This document shows positions 1-6,692 of a DNA stretch of 6,908 nucleotides, one piece after another (the stretch's first letter is position 1; every line of letters begins with the position of its first letter). Source of the stretch: Methylococcaceae bacterium NSM2-1. GTDB taxonomy: Bacteria > Pseudomonadota > Gammaproteobacteria > Methylococcales > Methylomonadaceae. The notes below the pieces were generated by a model. It saw only the letters and a list, made by a program, of their open reading frames with translations. It searched no databases and was not told the DNA's origin. The position numbers and the translations under genes were made by a program. The stretch lies in assembly GCA_002256705.1 (NCBI GenBank), contig NQJI01000073.1:2808-9715 (forward strand), given 5' to 3'.

Positions 1-629
1 ACTGCTTTCCAGAATGCGGGCGAATGGTTATGATGAAGAATATGACATAACTCATGGATGACCACATAATTAACAATCCGTTCAGGTGCGATAATGATTT
101 TCCAGTTATATTGAATGCCTCCAGCAATGCTACAGCTTCCCCATCTTGACTTAAACGATTTAATGGTAACGGATGACGGATTAACCCCAATAATACTTGA
201 ATACCTCTCGGTCTTGTCTCTCAACTCGGATTCAGCCTGTTGTTTATACCACCTAATCAGCAATTGCTTGATTGTCGGTGCGTTGTCTGCTGCCTTGTCT
301 CTGACTGAAACCACCAGTTCATCCTGATGCAGCTTGATGACCGGGTAGAGTCCTGATTCAATTTTTAACGGGTGATTTTTACCCAGATAAGAAAAGGATT
401 CGCCCGAAATAAACTCTTTTGGTTTAATGTCCATGATTTCGTTCTGGATGGCCAGTTTTTCTTTAATCCAGCGATGCTTTTTATCCACCAAGGATTCAAT
501 TGCGGCCATGGTCAAACATTCAGGAACAACAACGAATACTTTACCTTTTTTTATTTTAATAGCGGCGGTTTTTCTTCTGGAGGACCGGACTATTTCGGCA
601 ACAAAGCCATTTCCTTGTATGACATTCAT
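1..629 (-). CDS. YgjP-type zinc metallopeptidase (M48/DUF45 family), 3' end cut off by window edge
   Basis: Read from ATG at 629, the frame stays open to base 1 (209 full codons). It shows the hallmarks of the YgjP/DUF45 metallopeptidase-like family: the FISGESFSYLGK block at residues 73-84, SRWGSCS at 161-167, and a zinc site HELCH at 192-196 with a third histidine at 202, followed by SPAFW. Family members are usually about 230-240 residues, so roughly 25-35 C-terminal residues probably lie outside the window. By family knowledge these are soluble gluzincin-like proteins, often near restriction or housekeeping genes; the substrate is not established. The protein lacks a signal peptide, and residues about 20-38 are rich in Arg and Lys. 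It starts 42 bp after the broken zinc-ribbon gene on the same strand, so it was probably expressed from the same promoter near 1388-1416. The ribosome binding site is weak (GAAG about 7 bases before the ATG). Family assignment is secure; the exact start is less so. Confidence 0.9.
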   Translation of the reverse strand, partial: MNVIQGNGFVAEIVRSSRRKTAAIKIKKGKVFVVVPECLTMAAIESLVDKKHRWIKEKLAIQNEIMDIKPKEFISGESFSYLGKNHPLKIESGLYPVIKLHQDELVVSVRDKAADNAPTIKQLLIRWYKQQAESELRDKTERYSSIIGVNPSSVTIKSFKSRWGSCSIAGGIQYNWKIIIAPERIVNYVVIHELCHILHHNHSPAFWKA

Positions 630-670
630 GTTAAGACTTCTGTGGATTGTGTAGGTGTAACATTTTGCTG

Positions 671-1294
671 TTACCTGAAAATTCTGGAAATTACAGAAAG
701 GATTTTATCGAACGCCTCTGTTTCAAGGTTATTGTCAAAATAATCCGTTTGCGCGCGCCTATAGCCACTCATTGTTCCAGAATTGTTTTTTCTTTTCATG
801 GTTTCCGTTGCTATCTGCCGATCATGCAATGACTGACCACCCGCCTTTTTCCATTCCATCAGATGGGTTATTTCTCCGCTATCAAGCCAGATACCGTGAT
901 TTGTGCAGCGATCGATAACAACCCCGCTTCGATAACCGAAGTTGACTCTGCTCTTAAAAGCATGGCAAGCAAGGCATTTAATGTATTTGACTTTTTTATC
1001 ACCTTGATAGTAATCCTGATTGATGGCGTCCAGATGCTGCCAATTGCTGTCGAAAACGTTCGATACCAAGGTTTCAAGCAGGGATTCTATTTTTCCAGGA
1101 TCAAAAAAAAAAGCCAAAACAGTCGACACATCGCTCTATTAGAAATGAACCATTAAGATCAAGATCAATTACCTGCAATGGTTTATTACATTGCGGGCAA
1201 AGTCGATCAGATTCCTTGCCGAGGATTGAACAGTCTTCAAATCGACATCATTTCTTGTGCCGCAATAGATACACCTATTGCTCAAATCAAGCAT
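671..1294 (-). pseudogene. Two-domain TFIIB-type zinc-ribbon protein, broken by two opposite frameshifts
   Basis: Three overlapping frames together spell one zf-TFIIB-type protein of about 207 residues. The first, from ATG 1294, gives RCIYCGTRNDVDLKTVQ with a CxxC knuckle. The second, about 1226 to 1104, gives LCPQCNKPLQ then IERCVDCFGFFF, the two halves of a first zinc ribbon. The third, to the TAA at 671, continues DPGKIESLL and a second ribbon: KCLACH, then SGVVIDRCTNHGIWLDSGE. In this family the C..C.G..FDPGE motif is continuous, so the join after FFF at a ten-base A/T run (1103-1112) is clear: nine bases would keep the frame. The first shift lies between about 1240 and 1225, outside any homopolymer. 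The two shifts compensate, because the first and third frames are the same. The GTG at 1129 that opens the long downstream frame cuts the first ribbon and is probably not a real start. The cellular role of such proteins is unknown. A pseudogene, sequencing errors, or slippage-rescued expression are all possible. Confidence 0.8.
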
Positions 1295-1361
1295 TCGGAT
1301 CCGGGTTCTGCCATTCGATGACTGAATGCAGTTGCTGCTTTATACCTTCGAATAGTGTCAT
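1287..1361 (-). pseudogene. N-terminal remnant resembling an SPFH / virion-core-like protein
   Basis: The first 24 codons begin MTLFEGIKQQLHSVIEW and end NPDPNA before TGA at 1289-1287. The pattern M-x-L-F-x-x-I-K-x-Q-(F/L)-x-x-V-I-E-W resembles the start of bacterial SPFH-domain proteins annotated as virion-core-like; this rests on my memory of the family and on a short stretch. The start is well supported by an AGGA ribosome binding site at 1373-1370, eight bases away, and by a good promoter upstream. Adding one T after NPDPNA would extend the reading by Leu-Ile before another stop, so more than a single frameshift has occurred; the body of the gene appears to be deleted. Its end overlaps the ATG at 1294 of the zinc-ribbon gene. 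It could instead be a short leader peptide for the zinc-ribbon gene. Confidence 0.4.
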
Positions 1362-1369
1362 TGGCAAAA

Positions 1370-1373
1370 TCCT
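1370..1373 (-). promoter_or_regulatory. Ribosome binding site fixing the ATG at 1361
   Basis: AGGA on the minus strand lies eight bases before ATG 1361-1359. It is the only convincing Shine-Dalgarno site in the left operon. It shows that translation of this transcript was meant to begin with the SPFH-like frame, not with the zinc-ribbon frame. Confidence 0.55.
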
Positions 1374-1387
1374 GTGACACTATTTTA

Positions 1388-1416
1388 ACTATCGCTAAAA
1401 AGTGATTTTATGTCAA
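1388..1416 (-). promoter_or_regulatory. Sigma-70-type promoter for the zinc-ribbon/metallopeptidase unit
   Basis: On the minus strand a perfect -35 box TTGACA (1416-1411) is separated by exactly 17 bases from GATAGT (1393-1388), which matches four of six -10 positions. Transcription would begin near 1381, just ahead of the AGGA ribosome binding site at 1373-1370 and the ATG at 1361. The promoter looks intact although the first two reading frames behind it are broken. It may now serve mainly the metallopeptidase gene. Confidence 0.6.
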
Positions 1417-1450
1417 TATTCGGTTTCTTTTCGTGTCAGGGTTAAAAATC

Positions 1451-1455
1451 AGGAA
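1451..1455 (+). promoter_or_regulatory. Ribosome binding site deciding the GTG 1463 start
   Basis: AGGAA seven bases before GTG 1463 supports this start over the upstream in-frame GTG at 1433. The nearest candidate site to that upstream GTG is poor. Confidence 0.65.
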
Positions 1456-1462
1456 GTGTATT

Positions 1463-2002
1463 GTGTCAATTAGAAAATTTAACGATAAGCAGCCCAAAAT
1501 TGGCGAGTCAGTTTATATAGACGACAGCGCTGTAGTCATTGGTGATGTAACTGTGGGCGATGACGTATCCATATGGCCGGCAACCGTGGTCAGAGGGGAT
1601 GTTGAAAGCATAACAATCGGCGATGGCACCAATGTTCAGGATGGTTCTGTACTGCATGTCTCTCATGCGGGCAGGTTTTCGACTCAAGGCCATCCATTAA
1701 CCATAGGCAAGGGTGTGACTATTGGCCATAAAGCGGTGGTGCATGCCTGCACTGTAGGCGATTATTGTCTGGTTGGCATAGGCGCAATCATTATGGATGA
1801 TGCCGTACTCGAAGATTATGTGATGTTGGGTGCAGGCGCCCTGGTTCCGCCGGGCAAAAGGCTGGAAAGCGGTTATTTATATGTTGGCTCGCCTGCCAGA
1901 CAGGCACGGCCTTTAAAAGAATCCGAAAAAGAATTTTTGGAATATTCTGCGCAACATTATATTCATTTAAAAAATGAGCATCTAAATCAGGGCAAAGAAT
2001 AA
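1463..2002 (+). CDS. yrdA: Gamma-class carbonic anhydrase family protein (YrdA/CamH-like)
   Basis: I take the GTG at 1463 as the start: AGGAA (1451-1455) sits seven bases before it, and the protein then begins MSIRKF, as YrdA-like proteins do. An upstream in-frame GTG at 1433 would add ten untypical residues. The 179-residue product is a left-handed beta helix of hexapeptide repeats (IGDVTVGDDV, ITIGDGTNVQDG, LTIGKGVTIGHK). The gamma-carbonic anhydrase site residues are in register: R44-G-D46, Q59-D60, and zinc histidines H65, H89 and H94. The family's RLESGYLYVGSPARQ block and an LKNEHL helix follow at the C terminus. The acidic loop with the proton-shuttle glutamate of archaeal Cam is absent, as usual in YrdA/CamH proteins, so activity in CO2 hydration is uncertain; the metal site itself is complete. 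The protein is cytoplasmic, with no signal peptide. It is a lone gene, converging on aroE and divergent from the zinc-ribbon unit. There is no clear terminator after it. Confidence 0.93.
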   Translation: MSIRKFNDKQPKIGESVYIDDSAVVIGDVTVGDDVSIWPATVVRGDVESITIGDGTNVQDGSVLHVSHAGRFSTQGHPLTIGKGVTIGHKAVVHACTVGDYCLVGIGAIIMDDAVLEDYVMLGAGALVPPGKRLESGYLYVGSPARQARPLKESEKEFLEYSAQHYIHLKNEHLNQGKE

Positions 2003-2018
2003 ATCTGAAAAATCAGTT

Positions 2019-2262
2019 GTCCACGAAAACCAAAAATAGGCGCCTCTAAGCGGCACAAAAAGCACAAAAAAATTCAAAGAGATACAAAACTGTAGACCTT
2101 TACTCTAAGAGCATAAATATTTACATAAGTAATATCTCCCTCATTCTGGCAAGGAGAACCGAGATAACAAGTTATGTGGATACCTATGTACTGAGGTTGG
2201 GTGAATGTCTGTGCAATATAATAGTCTGGCTTTTTTTCGTGGCTTTCGTGTTTTTCGTGGAC
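2019..2262. repeat. MITE-like intergenic element with inverted ends built of a degenerate 9-bp unit
   Basis: GTCCACGAAAA at 2019-2029 is repeated in inverted orientation at 2252-2262, an 11-bp perfect match at the two ends of a 244-bp stretch. Each end continues inward as short tandem copies of a 9-bp unit. Read on the plus strand, the left side gives CACGAAAAC and CAAAAATAG (2022-2039), then CACAAAAAG and CACAAAAAA (2054-2071). Read on the minus strand, the right side gives CACGAAAAA, CACGAAAGC and CACGAAAAA (2259-2233). The core (about 2073-2230) has no open frame of note and only a small dyad, ATAAC-AA-GTTAT at 2164-2175. It fills nearly all of the 299-bp gap between the convergent yrdA-like and aroE genes. 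No transposase is present and I do not see clear target-site duplications. It could be a non-autonomous element or just two similar dispersed repeats facing each other. Confidence 0.55.
2233..2259 (-). repeat. Three exact-spaced tandem copies of the 9-bp CACGAAAAA unit
   Basis: The CGTG cores lie at 2238, 2247 and 2256 on the plus strand, a strict 9-bp period. On the minus strand the units read CACGAAAAA, CACGAAAGC, CACGAAAAA. This is the best-kept part of the intergenic element. Confidence 0.75.
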
Positions 2263-2301
2263 GAATCGCTTTTTTAGGATAAACGGTTTGTAGATTATAA
2301 T

Positions 2302-3135
2302 TTACATCTTTCGTTCTGCATTCAACAGCTCAATAACCGGCCGGGTTTTTGGGCGAATGCCCCTCCATATAAAAAAGGCTTCCGCCGCCTGTTCGACCAG
2401 CATCCCCAGACCATCCAGACTTTTTAATGCGTGGTTTTCCAGTCCCCAACGTACAAATACAGTCGGTTCATTGTTGTAGGCGAGATCATAACATACGCCA
2501 TTTTTAGCGAGCAAAGCTTCGGGCAATGGCGGTAATTGGCCACTCAAACTGGTTGATGTTGCGTTTATAATTAAATCAAATTGCTGATTTTTTAAGTCGT
2601 TAAAACCGCAACCTGTGATGGAACCTTTATGGTGAAATTCTTGAGCCAGGTTGATAGCTTTATCAACAGTGCGATTGGCAATAACGATGGAATGCACCGA
2701 TTGTTCAAGAATAGGGGCTATGATGCCTCTGCTTGCCCCCCCCGCGCCAAGAATCAAGATTCTGTTTCCAGCCAAAGTAACGGCATGATTGGTCATTAAA
2801 TCCGTCACCAACCCTATACCATCTGTGTTATCACCAAGAATGGAGCCATCCGCCTGTAACGCCAGGGTATTAACGGCTTTGCTTAATTCGGCGCGTTCTG
2901 TTTTAACATCGGCATAAGCCCAGGCGAGTTCTTTCAGCGGAATTGTGCAATTTAAACCCTTGCCTCCATCGGCAAAAAATGCCGCCACAGCTGCTGAAAA
3001 TTGCCCGGCAGGAACTTCCTGTGCGCTATATTCAATGGCTTGTCCCGTTTGTTCGGCAAAAATCTTATGAATGCGAGGCGATTTGCTATGAGTAATGGGG
3101 TAGCCAAAGACAGCATAGCGGTCCAATGATTTCAT
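2302..3135 (-). CDS. aroE: Shikimate dehydrogenase
   Basis: AroE reduces 3-dehydroshikimate to shikimate with NADPH in the cytoplasm, step four of chorismate synthesis. I chose ATG 3135 (277 residues) over the in-frame ATG at 3159. The family begins with the VFGYPITHSKSP block, the upstream gene's TGA overlaps this start as ATGA, and a purine-rich AAGAAGAG precedes it. Shikimate-binding serines lie in SKSP (17 and 19). The catalytic Lys68 is in GLNCTIPLKE, a variant of the usual GxNVTxPFK. Asn89 and Asp105 (NTDG) complete the substrate site. The nucleotide-binding fold has GAGGAS at 130-135 and NRT at 154-156, typical of NADP preference. DLAYN and GLGMLVEQAAEAF close the C-terminal part. Length is normal for the family. 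The overlap suggests translation coupled to the membrane-protein gene, and hemB lies further upstream on the same strand. No clear terminator follows; the CACGAAAA repeats lie just downstream. Confidence 0.96.
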   Translation of the reverse strand: MKSLDRYAVFGYPITHSKSPRIHKIFAEQTGQAIEYSAQEVPAGQFSAAVAAFFADGGKGLNCTIPLKELAWAYADVKTERAELSKAVNTLALQADGSILGDNTDGIGLVTDLMTNHAVTLAGNRILILGAGGASRGIIAPILEQSVHSIVIANRTVDKAINLAQEFHHKGSITGCGFNDLKNQQFDLIINATSTSLSGQLPPLPEALLAKNGVCYDLAYNNEPTVFVRWGLENHALKSLDGLGMLVEQAAEAFFIWRGIRPKTRPVIELLNAERKM

Positions 3136-3665
3136 GCCTGTGCTCTTCTTTCTTGCCAAACTTCAATTAAAATTGTCACAGTAACAATCAAAATGGCGAT
3201 AATTAATTCAATCCAGAAAAAGTGATGCGTGTGTGCGGCAATAATAGCGGATACCCCCAGGAAAATCCCTACCAGACTAAAACGCCAGCCCACTCGCAGT
3301 CCATCAAGAATGGTTGACTGCGCTAAAATCATCATTATGACTAGTCCTGCATCTTCTTGAGTCAAGTGTTCGGATTTTTGTAACGAAAATACGCCTTCCA
3401 CCACGAGTAAAGACGTGAACCAGTGCAGGGATTGTTCGCGTATTATTTTCTTAAAATCTGTAATACGATGCCTGGATTGTTGCCATGCGATAGTCATTGC
3501 CAACAGGGCAAATACAAAAACCATAATCATCCAGTAGCCATACCCATCTACCGGGGAATAATCGGTAATCCGAACGCCTATCAGCGCCAGAATGAGTAAT
3601 AATATCAAAATAGCTTCTTCAACATAGAAGCGTCTTTTGGCGGTAAATTCTGTATCTTCTAACAT
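3132..3665 (-). CDS. Unrecognised multi-spanning inner-membrane protein, coupled to aroE
   Basis: I do not recognise this 177-residue protein. It is strongly hydrophobic with about four to six membrane segments: clear ones near residues 17-33, 44-61, 128-146 and 149-170, and weaker ones near 82-95 and 106-120. A charged N-terminal head (AKRRF) and a loop of basic residues at 62-76 (QQSRHRITDFKKIIR) suggest cytoplasmic sides by the positive-inside rule. A possibly conserved stretch is AQSTILDGLRVGWRFSLVG at 115-133. There is no signal peptidase site and no known enzyme motif. ATG 3665 has GGAG eight bases upstream. Its TGA overlaps the aroE ATG (ATGA), and it lies 92 bp downstream of hemB on the same strand, with no strong terminator between. 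The context suggests co-expression with biosynthetic genes but does not reveal a function. Confidence 0.8.
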   Translation of the reverse strand: MLEDTEFTAKRRFYVEEAILILLLILALIGVRITDYSPVDGYGYWMIMVFVFALLAMTIAWQQSRHRITDFKKIIREQSLHWFTSLLVVEGVFSLQKSEHLTQEDAGLVIMMILAQSTILDGLRVGWRFSLVGIFLGVSAIIAAHTHHFFWIELIIAILIVTVTILIEVWQERRAQA

Positions 3666-3757
3666 GGAATAGGCTCCATTTCAGGTGTCCTGTAAGATAG
3701 TCGCTCAATATTGGCTTATTGAAGCGTCAAGGAAATATCAGTACTGCTTAATAAGCA

Positions 3758-4918
<1,161 letters not shown>

Positions 4919-5554
4919 ATGAACATTACACGCAACACTTTATTTGGTTTTTTTGCAGTATTGATGGCTTTAATGCCCATTACTCAAGTTATGGCGGCTA
5001 ATTTGTTGCCCCCACAAGTAGCCATAGAAAATGCTTCGACAAAATTACAGCAAAAAATGCAGGATAAATCCTTTGTCAAGGATTTTGCAAAAGTTAGCCG
5101 GTTCGTTAATGAAACTATCCTTCCACATACTGATTTTGACAGAATTTCAGCATTAGTCCTGGGAAAACTCTGGAAAACCGCGACACCTGACGAACGCGAG
5201 CGTTTCAAGCAGGAGTTTCAAACGCTACTGGTAAGAACCTATTCTCGAGCATTTGTCGAGTTTAAAGACTGGTCGATTCGTTATTTGCCTCTTGAAATGG
5301 AAAATGGCGCGACAAAAGTCATCGTAAAAACAGAAGTTTTACAGCCCGGTCTTCAGCCAGTCGCTGTGAATTACCGCATGTTGCTAAGTAAAGGCGAATG
5401 GAAGGCCTACGATATTATGATTGAAGGCGTGAGTCTGGTAACTAACTACCGCACGACCTTCACCAACGAAGTTCAAACTAAAGGTTCATTAAACGCTGTT
5501 ATTGATGGACTGGCAAAACGCAATACCGAAGCACTGGCAACAAAAAGCTCGTAA
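4919..5554 (+). CDS. MlaC/Ttg2D-family periplasmic phospholipid-binding protein
   Basis: The 211-residue product belongs to the Tol_Tol_Ttg2 (MlaC) family, whose members carry phospholipids across the periplasm between the outer membrane and an inner-membrane MCE ABC transporter. ATG 4919 is preceded by GAGGG at good spacing; a TTG at 4901 is less likely. Residues 1-26 form a signal peptide: basic MNITRN, a hydrophobic core, and a signal peptidase I site after VMA. Family landmarks include the FVNETILPHTDFDRISALVLGK region (about 68-88), a TPDERERFKQEFQTLLVRTY helix, and later WKAYDIMIEGVSLVTNYRTTF (about 161-181). None of the usual partners (mlaF, mlaE, mlaD, mlaB) is adjacent, so it is an orphan here. 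The hopanoid-linked relative HpnM is an alternative name that context does not favour, since no hpn gene is visible. A strong terminator follows directly, so the gene is probably transcribed alone. Confidence 0.92.
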   Translation: MNITRNTLFGFFAVLMALMPITQVMAANLLPPQVAIENASTKLQQKMQDKSFVKDFAKVSRFVNETILPHTDFDRISALVLGKLWKTATPDERERFKQEFQTLLVRTYSRAFVEFKDWSIRYLPLEMENGATKVIVKTEVLQPGLQPVAVNYRMLLSKGEWKAYDIMIEGVSLVTNYRTTFTNEVQTKGSLNAVIDGLAKRNTEALATKSS

Positions 5555-5570
5555 TTTACAGTGTAAACAG

Positions 5571-5611
5571 CTAACCCTGCCATCAGGTGGCAGGGTTAGT
5601 TTGTAACTTTT
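5571..5611 (+). terminator. Strong intrinsic terminator after the mlaC-like gene
   Basis: CTAACCCTGCCA (5571-5582) pairs perfectly with TGGCAGGGTTAG (5588-5599), a 12-bp GC-rich stem with a five-base loop. It is followed by TTTGTAACTTTT, an interrupted T tract. It lies 17 bp after the stop codon. It separates the mlaC-like gene from cmoB, so cmoB needs its own promoter. Confidence 0.9.
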
Positions 5612-5669
5612 AGTCCACCCTGCACATTCGCACCCTCAGTTAAGCAGCAAATGCCCCTCCAATGTCAGT

Positions 5670-5687
5670 CCTGTTTACAAAAACAGG
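5670..5687 (+). other. Small hairpin in the cmoB leader
   Basis: CCTGTTT (5670-5676) and AAACAGG (5681-5687) form a perfect 7-bp stem with loop ACAA, 30 bases before the cmoB start. It has no T tract, so it is not an obvious terminator. It may be a leader structure, or chance. Confidence 0.35.
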
Positions 5688-5717
5688 CGCATTAACTCTG
5701 CCAGCCACCACCTTTAA

Positions 5718-6692
5718 ATGATTGATTATCAACCATTATACAATACCTTACTTGATGCAAAAGCCGATGCATGGGTCAAGCTATTACCGCAGCAACTTGC
5801 CAATGCGTTTGATCCAACCAGGCATGGCACACTGGAGCAATGGCAGACGGTGATCGAGTGCCTGCCGAAGTTAACCACAACGCACCGTTTATTGGATGCT
5901 GATGCCGTGCAGATAGGCCGGTCGAATGACTTGTCTGACGCAGATAGAATGAAACTTGAACATCAGCTCAAGGCATTACATCCCTGGCGCAAAGGGCCTT
6001 ATGAGTTATTCGGCATTAAAATTGATACCGAATGGCGATCAGACTGGAAGTGGGATCGTCTAAAAAACCATATCACGCCGCTTAACCATCGCCTCGTATT
6101 GGATGTGGGCTGTGGAAATGGCTATCATTGCTGGCGTATGATGGGTGCCGGGGCAAAAATGGTGGTTGGCATTGATCCATTTCTTCTCAACGTAATGCAG
6201 TTTCAGCTGGTTAGAAAACTGCATGGCGAAGCACCGGTCTATGTCTTGCCATTAGGTATAGAAGACTTGCCCTATGGCTTAAAAGCGTTTGATACGGTAT
6301 TTTCCATGGGAGTGCTTCATCATCGCCGTTCGCCAATCGATCATCTTCTGGAATTAAGAGACTGCCTGCAACCCGGTGGTGAAATGGTATTGGAAACCCT
6401 GGTCATTGACGGCAGATTGGGCGAAGTTTTATTGCCCGAGGGACGTTATGCCAAGATGCGTAATGTCTGGTTTTTGCCAAGTTCTGAAACCTTAATGAGC
6501 TGGCTGAAACGGTGCGGCTTTAAAAATATTCGTCTGATTGATGTCACACAGACCAGCGTTGAAGAACAACGTAGCACTGAATGGATGCAGCTTCATTCAC
6601 TCAAGGATTTTCTTAGTGCGGAAAACCCCCAATTAACCTGCGAAGGGCTACCAGCCCCAAAGCGGGCCATTATTATTGCAAATAATGCTTAA
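5718..6692 (+). CDS. cmoB: tRNA U34 carboxymethyltransferase CmoB
   Basis: CmoB transfers the carboxymethyl group of carboxy-SAM to 5-hydroxyuridine at wobble position 34 of certain tRNAs, giving cmo5U. The 324 residues match the family length (323 in E. coli). After a helical N-terminal region come PWRKGPYELFG (89-99), the signature DTEWRSDWKWDR (103-114), SAM-binding motif I LDVGCGNGYH (128-137), GIDP (151-154), LPLGIEDLP (177-185), VFSMGVLHHRRSP (194-206), LETLVIDG, and C-terminal PAPKRA. Lys92 and Arg316 correspond to the carboxylate-contacting Lys91 and Arg315 of the E. coli enzyme. The third contact, Tyr200, is His201 here. The start MIDYQPLY fits the family, but no Shine-Dalgarno site precedes ATG 5718 (CCACCTTTAA). 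The carboxy-SAM synthase gene cmoA, often the neighbour, is not upstream and is not visible in the 216 bp downstream. Confidence 0.96.
   Translation: MIDYQPLYNTLLDAKADAWVKLLPQQLANAFDPTRHGTLEQWQTVIECLPKLTTTHRLLDADAVQIGRSNDLSDADRMKLEHQLKALHPWRKGPYELFGIKIDTEWRSDWKWDRLKNHITPLNHRLVLDVGCGNGYHCWRMMGAGAKMVVGIDPFLLNVMQFQLVRKLHGEAPVYVLPLGIEDLPYGLKAFDTVFSMGVLHHRRSPIDHLLELRDCLQPGGEMVLETLVIDGRLGEVLLPEGRYAKMRNVWFLPSSETLMSWLKRCGFKNIRLIDVTQTSVEEQRSTEWMQLHSLKDFLSAENPQLTCEGLPAPKRAIIIANNA

Noticed and set aside
1..832. Plus-strand open frames at 115-327, 372-743, 427-654 and 647-832
   Set aside because: They run opposite the metallopeptidase and the zinc-ribbon frames, whose minus-strand translations carry clear family motifs. 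None of the plus-strand peptides resembles a protein family.
863..1156. 97-codon plus-strand frame and a 69-codon minus-strand frame in another phase
   Set aside because: Both overlap the second zinc-ribbon domain on the minus strand, whose CxxC and CxxH pairs mark it as the real coding sequence.
1433..1462. Upstream GTG start for the gamma carbonic anhydrase
   Set aside because: It adds ten residues not typical of the family. The AGGAA site fits the GTG at 1463 and lies inside the longer reading.
2003..2301. Repeat region as a CRISPR array
   Set aside because: The units are 9 bp, directly adjacent and degenerate, with no spacers of regular length and no cas genes nearby.
3690..3725. Inverted repeat TCAATA / TATTGA between hemB and the membrane-protein gene as a terminator
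   Set aside because: The stem is six AT-rich pairs with no T tract on the coding strand; too weak to call a terminator.
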